Origin: Bacillota bacterium
Lineage (GTDB): Bacteria; Bacillota; Clostridia; Lachnospirales; Lachnospiraceae
NCBI GenBank assembly: GCA_023441965.1
Contig: JAEZNB010000084.1
Location: 1 to 38,085 of the forward strand
Length of the DNA: 38,085 bases
Reading direction: 5' to 3'
This document shows, one piece after another, positions 13,856-21,587 of the stretch. Under the pieces are notes generated by a model, which searched no databases, was not told where the DNA came from, and saw only the letters and a list, made by a program, of their open reading frames with translations. Numbering within the stretch: the stretch's first letter is position 1; each line of letters starts with the position of its first letter. A program made the translations under genes and the position numbers.

Positions 13856-14415
13856 CCGAAGTATCGCATAATTCCGATATAGATCCCATAGGCAAACTGG
13901 TATTGATCATCCCGCAGCTTCTGGGCATCGGAGGCATTTGTCAGATAACCCAATTCAATCAGGAGGGAGGGCATGGTGGTCCTTCGCAGGACATATAAGG
14001 ATTGATTCAACCGTATTCCGTTGTTTCTGGTTCCTACGGTCTGGGTGATTCCCTGCATGATCTGCTGCGCCAGCCAATTGGCCTGGGTGCCGAACTGATA
14101 AAGGTAGATCTCTGTTCCGTTAATTGCCGGATTCGGGTTCGCATTACAATGGATGCTGATGAAATAATCTGCCGGCCACTCGTTTGCCATGCGGACTCTT
14201 TCCCTTAGGCTGGTAGCATTGTTCGTGCCCAGGACAGTCGTAGGAGTGGGTCTGGACAACCGGACCTCGAACCTGGGATCGGCATCCAGCAGATTAGCCA
14301 GGTATACTCCAACCTGATAGGTGATATTTTCTTCGTTCAAGCCGTTGCCTACTGCACCGGTATTGTGAAAGCCCGTAGGATTGTGACCCTGATCTATGAA
14401 TATCTTAATAGCCAA
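13846..14415 (-). CDS. N-acetylmuramoyl-L-alanine amidase (Amidase_3 family)
   Basis: This is a zinc peptidoglycan amidase cleaving the bond between N-acetylmuramic acid and L-alanine. All expected residues are present: His11 (FIDQGHNPT), Glu28 (LNEENITYQ), His89 (ISIHCNAN) and catalytic Glu154 (LLIELGYLTN). The preferred start is a TTG at 14415 with AGGAAAGGAAG 6-8 bases upstream, giving 189 residues beginning MAIKIFIDQG; the more distal in-frame TTG at 14484 has no ribosome binding site. There is no signal peptide, membrane anchor or binding domain, so export or a lysis-dependent role is unresolved. The stop codon lies in the 12-bp tandem array. Confidence 0.92.
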   Translation of the reverse strand: MAIKIFIDQGHNPTGFHNTGAVGNGLNEENITYQVGVYLANLLDADPRFEVRLSRPTPTTVLGTNNATSLRERVRMANEWPADYFISIHCNANPNPAINGTEIYLYQFGTQANWLAQQIMQGITQTVGTRNNGIRLNQSLYVLRRTTMPSLLIELGYLTNASDAQKLRDDQYQFAYGIYIGIMRYFGFM

Positions 14416-14486
14416 AGGAGCACTTCCTTTCCTTGATGATGCAGACCGGGGAATCGGAGCACTCCATTCCCTATTACGTTCCAATG

Positions 14487-14540
14487 ATCCGATAAATGCA
14501 CAGCTTCTGCAAGGAGAAGTAAATGCATTCGTCGGACGGA
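14487..14540. repeat. Hairpin element sharing its core with the 24923-25164 palindrome
   Basis: GATCCG (14487-) pairs with CGGATC (to 14540), inside which AATGCA / TGCATT and CTTCT / AGAAG also pair. The core AAGGAGAA...TGCATTCGTCGG, and the preceding TGAT..CG..AAATG, match the element at 24968-25015 once a few bases of spacing are allowed. Confidence 0.55.
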
Positions 14541-14750
14541 TCTGCCATTACTTATATTGATATCATATTCCTTTCGGGTGAAGATGTGACAGTGGACAGA
14601 ATACCAAATGAAACAGGATGGAAAATAGAACGCAGTTATGATATACTGACTTTAGGAAATGGTCCGGTATGCTGCAGGAAAAAGTGCTGCGGTAAGGAAG
14701 CACAGCCGGGAGACAACGATGGGGGAGGCCAGGAATGGGGAAATTCTTAA
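14523..14750 (+). CDS. Doubtful 75-residue hypothetical protein
   Basis: ATG at 14523 has AAGGAG six bases upstream and the frame runs to 14750, overlapping the start of the next gene by 16 bases. The product starts MHSSDGSAITYIDIIF, has four Cys in two CC pairs and an acidic, Gly-rich end, and matches no known family. The ribosome binding site and first codons lie in the hairpin element described at 14487-14540, and the promoter of the next operon appears to be inside the frame. Both weaken the case for a real gene. Confidence 0.25.
   Translation: MHSSDGSAITYIDIIFLSGEDVTVDRIPNETGWKIERSYDILTLGNGPVCCRKKCCGKEAQPGDNDGGGQEWGNS
14639..14647 (+). promoter_or_regulatory. Extended -10 promoter of the sensor operon
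   Basis: TGATATACT is an extended -10 about 88 bases before the ATG at 14735. No clear -35 is seen at 17-bp spacing. No good cre site was found nearby. Confidence 0.45.
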
Positions 14751-15775
14751 GCGGAATCAGTAAAAACAGGGTAATCAGTGTCGCCTTGGTCAGCAGTCTG
14801 GCTGTTGGATGTTTGATTATCCTGATTGGAATGTCATTTTATAAGAACCGTATTGCCGGAATCACATCAGCGGATACAGTAAATTATCATAAATACCAAT
14901 ATCATTATGCAATGATTTCGGAAGAGACAGACGCACCCTTTTGGGAGGATATCTATCAGGGTGCCTTAAAAAAAGGAGAAGAGCTGGATATTTATGTTGA
15001 AAAGATCGGAAATAAGCTTCAGGCTTCTTATCATATTGATGATCTTATGAAGATTGCAATTGCCTCTAAGGTAGATGGTATCATCATTGAACCGAATGGG
15101 ACAGAGGAGATCGTAGACCTGATTAACAAGGCAGAAGAAGCCGGAATACCGGTAATCACAGTTCTGAAGGACGCTCCGGAGAGCAACCGGACCAGCTTTA
15201 TCGGAATTAACAGCTATAATCAGGGTCTGACCTATGGTAAGCAGGTGCTGGAGGCTGTGAGAGAGGGCAGAAAGAAGGTTACGGTATTGCAAAGCTCCCA
15301 AAATAAAGATGCCAGCCAGAGTGCGATTTATTCCAATATCTCTGAAGCAGTCGCTGATATGGGAGTAGAGCTGGAAACAGCTTATGTGAACACACAGAGT
15401 ACCTTCAGCTCTGAGGAGGATATCCGGGATATCATCATGTCGATTGATCCTCCTGAGGTTCTGGTATGTCTGCCTGCGATTGATACGGTCACTGCTTATC
15501 AGACCCTGGTGGACTATAATAAGCTGAACGATATCACAATTATCGGATTTTATGATTCCGAGCTGATCTTAAGGGCAATTGAGATGAATAACATACATTC
15601 CACCATGACCATCGATGCCAAGCAGATGGGAGCCTATTGTGTGGAGGCATTAGCGGAATTCCGTCAGACCGGACAGGTCAGTGATTATTTCTCGGTTGAC
15701 ATCAGTGTAATTAATGAAAGAAATGTTGAGGAGTATATGAAGAGCAAGCTGCAGGATGAGAGAGAGGAACAGTAG
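14735..15775 (+). CDS. Membrane-tethered sugar-binding sensor protein (XylFII-like)
   Basis: The 346-residue protein has one N-terminal helix (about residues 14-36) with no lipobox Cys, then a type I periplasmic-binding-protein domain (Peripla_BP_4 style: FWEDIYQGALKKGEEL, DGIIIEPNGTEEIVDLINKA, GIPVITVLKDAP, IGINSYNQGLTYG). GGGGGAGG precedes the ATG. It is the first gene of an operon with a kinase 37 bases downstream and a regulator. In clostridia the same order describes XylFII-LytS-YesN, where the tethered binding protein gives the kinase its ligand specificity. I infer a sensor role rather than transport. The sugar is unknown; xylose is one possibility. Confidence 0.87.
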   Translation: MGKFLSGISKNRVISVALVSSLAVGCLIILIGMSFYKNRIAGITSADTVNYHKYQYHYAMISEETDAPFWEDIYQGALKKGEELDIYVEKIGNKLQASYHIDDLMKIAIASKVDGIIIEPNGTEEIVDLINKAEEAGIPVITVLKDAPESNRTSFIGINSYNQGLTYGKQVLEAVREGRKKVTVLQSSQNKDASQSAIYSNISEAVADMGVELETAYVNTQSTFSSEEDIRDIIMSIDPPEVLVCLPAIDTVTAYQTLVDYNKLNDITIIGFYDSELILRAIEMNNIHSTMTIDAKQMGAYCVEALAEFRQTGQVSDYFSVDISVINERNVEEYMKSKLQDEREEQ

Positions 15776-15812
15776 CTTTTCAGCCTAATTGTAGTTTACT
15801 TGAGAGGTGCTT

Positions 15813-17381
15813 ATGGGAAAGAGAATCAGAAGAGGAACCATCCGGTTAAGGCTTGTCATCGTATTTGCTTTTACTACCAGCGTCATATTCTTTGTGAATA
15901 TGTTCATGTATTATAATATCAATAAGTCCATCTCTACCATCGATAAGGTGTATGTAAGCAATGTGGGCTTAAATGAGCTGCTGGACTCCTTAACCAAGCT
16001 TCATGGCTATGTTTATGAATACCTGAATACAAAAAGCACGGATGCCCTGGAGAATTATTACCGGAGTGAGCAGGAGTATATGAACCTGATTGACGGACTG
16101 AAGGGGGATATTGCCGGTAATGATATGCTGATCATGCAGAAGAATATCAGGAACATGTCAGAGTCTTATCTGGAGCTTTTGGGGCAGGCAGTGGATGCCA
16201 AGCGGGGCCGGAATATCGAGAGGTATAAGGTCAAGAACGAAGAAGCGACCAATATGTATGATTATATCAGCACCTATATCAGCAGTCTGAACAATGAGCA
16301 ATTTAAGCATAACTCCAATAACTACGAGCTCCTACGGATGTCCTTAAGCTATCTTGAGGTTGTCTCGACCTCAGTGCTCTTAGTCATTATGGTGTTCAAT
16401 GTGGTGCTGATCGTTATCGTGACTAGAAGTATCACCGGCCCGCTGATGAAGCTGACCGAGGCGGCCAATGAGATAGCTGCCGGTAATTTTGAAGTGGATC
16501 TGGTTCATGTGGATTCCTCTGATGAGGTCGAGATCGTGACGAAGGCCTTCAACACCATGACGGTCAGCATCCATCAGTATATTGTCAAGACGAAGGAGAG
16601 CATGGAGTTGGAAAGCAGGATGAAGGAAAGGGAGCTGATGATGACCAATCATCTGAAGGATGCTCAGCTAAAATATCTGCAGGCCCAGATCAATCCTCAT
16701 TTCCTCTTCAATACACTGAATGCCGGAGCCCAGCTTGCCATGATGGAGGGCGCTGACAAGACCACCCTCTTTATTGAAAATATGGCTGACTTCTTCCGCT
16801 TTAATATGAAGAGCTTTGACCAGGATTCTACGATTAGGGATGAAATCAAGCTGGTAGACAGCTATCTCTATATCCTGAATGTCCGTTTCTCCGGTAGCAT
16901 CCATTTCTATAAGGAGATCGATGAAGAGCTGCTGGATGTCAGAGTTCCCAGTATGATACTGCAGCCGGTAGTAGAAAATGCAGTGAATTACGGGATCAGG
17001 GACATCGATTATGAGGGGGAGATCCGCCTCACTGTAACACAGGAGGGGGATAGCATCAATATCGTTATAACGGATAATGGGGCCGGTATGGACCAAAGTA
17101 CGATAGAAAGAGTGATGAAAGCGATCCATGGGCAGGCAGCTGCCAGAGAGTCCAGTATCACGAAGGATTCGAACGGGATCGGCCTGGGCAATGTTATAAA
17201 TCGCCTGCGGCTTTACTATAATAAAGAGGATGTGTTCGAAATCCGCAGTGACGGTCGTTACCAGGGAACCAGAGTCACCATACGGATTCCCGGTAAACCG
17301 GTCGCAAGCCTCATGGCAGAGGAAGTGTCTGAGGACAAGCAGGAAGCTCCCGCAGATCCCGAACAGGCACAGACAGCCTAA
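15813..17381 (+). CDS. LytS/YesM-type sensor histidine kinase
   Basis: The 522-residue kinase starts at ATG 15813, with GAGAGG 5 bases upstream; an upstream in-frame GTG at 15807 lies in that site. TM1 spans about residues 13-33 and TM2 about 183-205, enclosing a ~150-residue, mostly helical extracellular region. HAMP (about 206-258) and coiled coil lead to the kinase core: H-box NPHFLFNTLN with His296, N-box ENAVNYG (Glu388, Asn389), G-box DNGAG (Asp421) and NGIGLGNVINRL. The helical extracellular part is compatible with a docking surface for the tethered binding protein encoded just upstream. A Glu/Pro/Ala-rich tail ends the protein. Partner regulator follows 88 bases downstream. Confidence 0.93.
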   Translation: MGKRIRRGTIRLRLVIVFAFTTSVIFFVNMFMYYNINKSISTIDKVYVSNVGLNELLDSLTKLHGYVYEYLNTKSTDALENYYRSEQEYMNLIDGLKGDIAGNDMLIMQKNIRNMSESYLELLGQAVDAKRGRNIERYKVKNEEATNMYDYISTYISSLNNEQFKHNSNNYELLRMSLSYLEVVSTSVLLVIMVFNVVLIVIVTRSITGPLMKLTEAANEIAAGNFEVDLVHVDSSDEVEIVTKAFNTMTVSIHQYIVKTKESMELESRMKERELMMTNHLKDAQLKYLQAQINPHFLFNTLNAGAQLAMMEGADKTTLFIENMADFFRFNMKSFDQDSTIRDEIKLVDSYLYILNVRFSGSIHFYKEIDEELLDVRVPSMILQPVVENAVNYGIRDIDYEGEIRLTVTQEGDSINIVITDNGAGMDQSTIERVMKAIHGQAAARESSITKDSNGIGLGNVINRLRLYYNKEDVFEIRSDGRYQGTRVTIRIPGKPVASLMAEEVSEDKQEAPADPEQAQTA

Positions 17382-17469
17382 GTACCAAAGCTTTAATGAA
17401 CGAGTGGGGAGTATCCCCTGACCAAGAGACGCATTATTATCATTTCTAAATAGATAGGAGCATCATACC

Positions 17470-19065
17470 ATGTATAAGATCATGCTGGCTGACGATGAAG
17501 GGATCGTGATCGATTCCCTGAAATTTATCATCGAAAAGAACTTTGGGGGAAATTGTACGATCGAATCTGCTACAAGCGGCAGAAGTGTCATTGAACTGGC
17601 GGAGAAGTTCAAACCGGACATTGCGATCATGGATATCCAGATGCCCGGAATCAATGGAATTGAGGCCATGAAGGAGATCAGAAAGACCAATACCTCCACC
17701 ATCTTTATCATTATGACAGCCTTTGATAAATTCAATTATGCGAAAGAAGCGATTAATCTGGGGGTACTGGAGTATCTGACAAAGCCGGTGAACCAGTCCG
17801 TCATTATCAATGTATTGCAAAAGGCAATGGATATTATAGAGGAAGACCGTAAAAGAAGGAGCAATGACCTCATCATCCGTGAGAAGCTGGAGATTGTCAT
17901 ACCGATCATTGAGAGTGACTTTATCTATGCGGCTCTGTCCGGAGAGGACTTTATCAGGGAGAAGGAGAATTTCCGAAGCCTTCTGGGTATCAAGGAGGAC
18001 CATGGCATGATGCTGGTACTGGAATTCGGAGATTCCCTGGTGGAGGGTACACTTACGAATCCGGTGGGTATCAGTGTGAAGGCACAGTCCTTCTATCCTA
18101 CGGTCCGGGAGAGCCTGAAGGAGGAGCTGCGCTGCATCGTCGGTCCGATCATGGTCAATAAAATCGTAGCCTTCCTGCCCTGTGACAAATCACAGCTGGA
18201 ATATGATGACCGTACGCTTTTGATAGAAAGGGCCAGACAGCTGATCAGAGACCTGACAAAGCGCATCGACGTTCAGTTTAAGATCGGAATCGGTTCTGTG
18301 GTACCCCTCCATAAGCTGGCTGACTCCTATAAGGAGGCAATCAATGCTGTCAGAAGCAGCAAGGGTAGGGTCGCCCATGTCAAGGATCTGGCAATCGGCT
18401 GCGAATATGAAAGTGATTATCCGATCGAAACGGAAAGTGCCCTGTTCGACAAGATTGAGAAGGGAGATCTGGAGGGTACGAAGACAGAGGCGAACCTCTT
18501 CTTTGACTGGATGGTGGAGCATTATCCCGACTGTGAGATGGACATTAAGCTGAAGGTGCTGGAATTCATTCTCTTTGCAGAGCAGAAGGCCTTCCTAAGC
18601 GGAGGTATGACCTACTTCTTCCGCTACCGTAAGGACTATCTTCAGACAGTGATACAGACCGATAATTATGAGCAGCTCAGAAAATGGTTTATAGATAAGG
18701 TGACCGAGGCCTGCCGCAACATCATTACCAAGAAGGAGGAGCAGGCAAGCGGTATCATTAATAAGGCAAAGGCCTATATTGCAGAGAATTATCATAGGGA
18801 TATTTCTCTGGAGGACGTATCCAGGACTGTGGATATCAGCTCCTATTATTTCAGCAAGCTCTTCAAGGAGGAGACAGGTGAGAACTTTATTGAGTATCTC
18901 ACGGCCATCCGAATTGAGCAGGCAAAGAAGCTTTTACAGAACAGGGAGCTAAGTATCAAGAACATCTGTGTTGACACCGGTTACAGTGACCCGAATTATT
19001 TCAGCAGGATATTCAAGAAACAAGTGGGCGTAACTCCGACAGAGTATCGGGAAAAGCTTGTTTGA
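17470..19065 (+). CDS. YesN-type AraC-family response regulator
   Basis: A 531-residue regulator with receiver domain (Asp8, Asp9, phospho-acceptor Asp55 in IAIMDIQMPG, Lys of YLTKPV) and paired AraC helix-turn-helix motifs in the last ~100 residues (ISLEDVSRTVDISSYYFSKLF; IKNICVDTGYSDPNYFSRIF). AGGAG lies nine bases before the ATG. The ~300-residue middle segment contains a stretch (RIDVQFKIGIGSVVPLHKLADSYKEA) resembling the GGDEF-like middle domain often seen in YesN regulators. Cognate to the kinase upstream, it probably activates chvE-mmsA-mmsB and perhaps its own operon. Confidence 0.94.
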   Translation: MYKIMLADDEGIVIDSLKFIIEKNFGGNCTIESATSGRSVIELAEKFKPDIAIMDIQMPGINGIEAMKEIRKTNTSTIFIIMTAFDKFNYAKEAINLGVLEYLTKPVNQSVIINVLQKAMDIIEEDRKRRSNDLIIREKLEIVIPIIESDFIYAALSGEDFIREKENFRSLLGIKEDHGMMLVLEFGDSLVEGTLTNPVGISVKAQSFYPTVRESLKEELRCIVGPIMVNKIVAFLPCDKSQLEYDDRTLLIERARQLIRDLTKRIDVQFKIGIGSVVPLHKLADSYKEAINAVRSSKGRVAHVKDLAIGCEYESDYPIETESALFDKIEKGDLEGTKTEANLFFDWMVEHYPDCEMDIKLKVLEFILFAEQKAFLSGGMTYFFRYRKDYLQTVIQTDNYEQLRKWFIDKVTEACRNIITKKEEQASGIINKAKAYIAENYHRDISLEDVSRTVDISSYYFSKLFKEETGENFIEYLTAIRIEQAKKLLQNRELSIKNICVDTGYSDPNYFSRIFKKQVGVTPTEYREKLV

Positions 19066-19098
19066 TCCAAAATTATGAGTGAAAGGTACGGGGTAAGC

Positions 19099-20157
19099 AT
19101 GAAAAGAAGGGGTATGGTTCTGATCATCTGCCTGGCCATGATCGTAGGTCTGGCAGGCTGCAGTGACAGGAAGGAGCAGACGGACGAAGCGGATGTAACG
19201 GAGAAGAAGATACAGATCGGATTGTCCTTTGATTCCTTTGTCATAGAGCGGTGGCAAAGGGATAGGGATGTCTTCGTATTTACAGCTGAGGAACTGGGAG
19301 CTGAGGTCAATGTTCAGAATGCGAATGGGGATGTACAAAAGCAAATAGCACAGATCGAATATTTTATAGAGAAGAAGATGGACGCTATCGTGGTGATTGC
19401 TGTGGATTCGGAGGCCTGCAGCGAGGTACTGAAAAATGCAAAGGATGCGGGCATCATCGTGATTGCCTATGACCGGCTGCTGCGTAAGTCCAATGTTGAC
19501 CTTTATATCTCCTTTGACAATGAGGAGGTTGGAAGGCTGATGGCCCAGACTCTGGCGGACCATATCGGGAAGGCTGGAAATATCATTGCGATCTTCGGTC
19601 CGACTTCGGACAACAATGTTCAGCTGGTGGAGCAGGGCTTCCAGGATGTTATGGAGAATAGCGGACTGAAGGTGATTTATTCGGTCAATGCCTTTAACTG
19701 GACTGCGGAGGTGGGCTATGATGCCGTGAATGAAGCCCTGAAGATTACAGATGAGATCGACGGAGTCTTCTGCGGGAATGATAACCTGGCTACGGAGGCG
19801 GTTCGGGCCTTATCAGAGAACCGAATGGCCGGAGAGGTAATCGTAACCGGTCAGGATGCGGAGCTGGCAGCCTGCCAGAGGATCGTGGAGGGAACCCAGA
19901 CCATGACTGTATATAAGCCGGTGGATAAGCTGGCTAAGGCTGCTGCGGAATATGCCGTTAAGCTTGCCAAGGGTGAGGAGATTGATGTGAAGGCGAAGAT
20001 CTTCGATGGCTCAACGGATGTGCCCTATGTGAAGCTGGAGCCGATTGCAGTCAACAGAGAGAACATTGATGAGGTCATCATAGAGGGAGGCTTCCAGAGT
20101 AAGGAGGAGGTTTACCTGAATGTACCCTCCCAAACGGAAGAGCAAGCAGTAGAATAG
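19099..20157 (+). CDS. XylF-like sugar-binding lipoprotein
   Basis: Type I binding protein of the XylF/RbsB class (352 residues from ATG 19099, where GGGGTAAG precedes; the in-frame ATG at 19075 lacks a site). The signal peptide ends LAGC with lipidated Cys21. Characteristic segments are IAQIEYFIEKKMDAIVVIAV, GIIVIAYDRLL, GPTSDNNVQLVEQGF, VFCGNDNLATEAVRAL and VIVTGQDAELAACQRI. These match D-xylose-binding proteins and, more loosely, ChvE. It is the last gene of the sensor operon, 33 bases after the regulator and before a terminator, separate from the transporter operon that has its own binding protein. Whether it feeds the transporter or helps sensing is unknown. Confidence 0.9.
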   Translation: MKRRGMVLIICLAMIVGLAGCSDRKEQTDEADVTEKKIQIGLSFDSFVIERWQRDRDVFVFTAEELGAEVNVQNANGDVQKQIAQIEYFIEKKMDAIVVIAVDSEACSEVLKNAKDAGIIVIAYDRLLRKSNVDLYISFDNEEVGRLMAQTLADHIGKAGNIIAIFGPTSDNNVQLVEQGFQDVMENSGLKVIYSVNAFNWTAEVGYDAVNEALKITDEIDGVFCGNDNLATEAVRALSENRMAGEVIVTGQDAELAACQRIVEGTQTMTVYKPVDKLAKAAAEYAVKLAKGEEIDVKAKIFDGSTDVPYVKLEPIAVNRENIDEVIIEGGFQSKEEVYLNVPSQTEEQAVE

Positions 20158-20165
20158 TAAATTGT

Positions 20166-20188
20166 TGCCATATGTATAGCATTTTTTT
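20166..20188 (+). terminator. Probable terminator of the sensor operon
   Basis: TGCCATATGTATAGCA forms a short imperfect stem followed directly by seven T residues, eight bases after the stop codon. Confidence 0.6.
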
Positions 20189-20273
20189 GTTATTCCTATC
20201 AGAGACAGAATCCTACTCCGCATTATTGTTATAAAAATGTACGGTATATTGCAAGGAAGTCCTATTTCATCTG

Positions 20274-20282
20274 TGATATATT
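20274..20282 (+). promoter_or_regulatory. Candidate extended -10 promoter of chvE
   Basis: TGATATATT is an extended -10 about 45 bases before the ATG at 20328. There is no -35, which would fit an activator-dependent promoter. Confidence 0.42.
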
Positions 20283-20327
20283 TTAACTGTAGTAATTGTT
20301 ATATCAAATTTAAGGGAGGATTTTTGT

Positions 20328-21407
20328 ATGAAGAAAAAGTTAATCGGCATTCTTCTTTGCGTTGCTATGATCGCATCTTTATTCGTAGCTTGCGGAAAGA
20401 AAGATGGAGAGACAGGCGCTAAGAGCGGCGGCAAGACAGTTGGTGTTTGTATGCCGACAAAGACCTTACAGCGTTGGAACCAGGACGGCGCTAACATGAA
20501 GAAGGAATTAGAGGCAGCCGGCTACAAGGTTGACCTGCAGTATGCAGATGATGACATCCCGACACAGGTTTCCCAGATCGAGAACATGATCGCAAGTAAT
20601 GTAGCAGTTTTGGTTATCGCTTCCATCGACGGAGATTCTCTTGGAACCGTTTTAGCACAGGCGAAAGAGAAGAATATCCCTGTTATCGCTTATGACCGTC
20701 TGATCATGAATACAGACGCTGTTTCCTACTATGCAACCTTCGATAACTATATGGTTGGTACAAAGCAGGGCCAGTACATTGAGACAGCATTAGATCTGAA
20801 GAATGCAGCAGGTCCCTTCAATATCGAGCTGATTACCGGTGACCCTGGTGACAACAATGCGAAGTTCTTCTTCAGTGGTGCTATGGATGTTTTACAGCCT
20901 TACATCGACTCCGGTAAGTTAGTAGTTAAGTCCGGTCAGACCGATTTCGCTACAGTTGCAACCGCAGGCTGGAAGACAGAGAACGCTCAGACCAGAATGG
21001 AAAACATCATTTCTTCCTTCTATGCAGATGGCACACAGCTTGATGCAGTTATGGCTAGTAACGACTCCACAGCACTTGGTGTTGCCAATGCTTTAACAGC
21101 ATCCTACACCGGCAAGTGGCCCATCCTGACCGGTCAGGATTGTGATATTGCTAACGTTAAGAACATGATCGCTGGCAAGCAGTCCATGTCCATCTTCAAG
21201 GATACCCGTACCTTAGCTTCTCAGGTTGTTAAGATGGTTGATGCTATCATGAAGGGTGAGAAGGCTGAAGTAAACAATACTAAGGACTATGACAATGGAA
21301 AGGGTATCGTTCCTTCCTTCCTTTGCGAGCCTGTATTTGCAGATGTTAATAACTACAAGGATCTGTTAATCAAGTCCGGTTATTATACAGAAGATCAGTT
21401 AAAGTAA
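20328..21407 (+). CDS. chvE: ChvE-type multiple-monosaccharide-binding lipoprotein
   Basis: The 359-residue solute-binding protein of a monosaccharide importer has a signal peptide ending FVAC with lipidated Cys22 and then a ChvE-type fold: VGVCMPTKTLQRWNQDGANM, QVSQIENMIASNVAVLVIAS, ELITGDPGDNNAKFFF, AVMASNDSTALGVANAL and ILTGQDCDIANVKNMIAGKQ. These match the multiple monosaccharide family rather than classic XylF, so the name is by family, not by a proven substrate. Start has GGGAGGA upstream. Codon choice (TTA, GTT, ACC-rich) is that of a strongly expressed gene. Two stem-loops separate it from the ATPase gene, consistent with excess binding protein. Confidence 0.93.
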   Translation: MKKKLIGILLCVAMIASLFVACGKKDGETGAKSGGKTVGVCMPTKTLQRWNQDGANMKKELEAAGYKVDLQYADDDIPTQVSQIENMIASNVAVLVIASIDGDSLGTVLAQAKEKNIPVIAYDRLIMNTDAVSYYATFDNYMVGTKQGQYIETALDLKNAAGPFNIELITGDPGDNNAKFFFSGAMDVLQPYIDSGKLVVKSGQTDFATVATAGWKTENAQTRMENIISSFYADGTQLDAVMASNDSTALGVANALTASYTGKWPILTGQDCDIANVKNMIAGKQSMSIFKDTRTLASQVVKMVDAIMKGEKAEVNNTKDYDNGKGIVPSFLCEPVFADVNNYKDLLIKSGYYTEDQLK

Positions 21408-21427
21408 TCCGAAAGCAATTGCTATAT

Positions 21428-21469
21428 CTTAATATACGGGCAGGATGTTATCCTGCCTGTTATATTAAG
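21428..21469 (+). other. Stem-loop after chvE
   Basis: CTTAATATA / TATATTAAG (9 bp) continues into GGGCAGGAT / ATCCTGCCT with a 3-base loop and a small bulge. It starts 20 bases after the stop codon and lacks a T-run, so mRNA stabilisation is likely. Confidence 0.7.
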
Positions 21470-21507
21470 AGCATGAGTAGGGTATTCATGTCATATGTTA
21501 GCGGCAT

Positions 21508-21547
21508 TGCAGGTATTATGGATATCACAATAAATCCTGCATTTTTT
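21508..21547 (+). terminator. Weak terminator/attenuator between chvE and mmsA
   Basis: TGCAGG (21508-21513) pairs with CCTGCA (21536-21541) and is followed at once by TTTTTT. The stem is only six bp with a long loop, so partial read-through to mmsA is expected. Confidence 0.5.
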
Positions 21548-21587
21548 CGTGTAAACTAATCTGTTTAGAATTTTGGAGGGGATACAA

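Noticed and set aside
13714..13998. Plus-strand frame encoding repeated HKTL units
   Set aside because: The repeats come from the 12-bp DNA array and the rest is antisense to the amidase gene; no ribosome binding site at the start.
13604..14415. Possible CRISPR array near the tandem repeats
   Set aside because: Units are 12 bp and contiguous with no spacers, and no cas gene is present.
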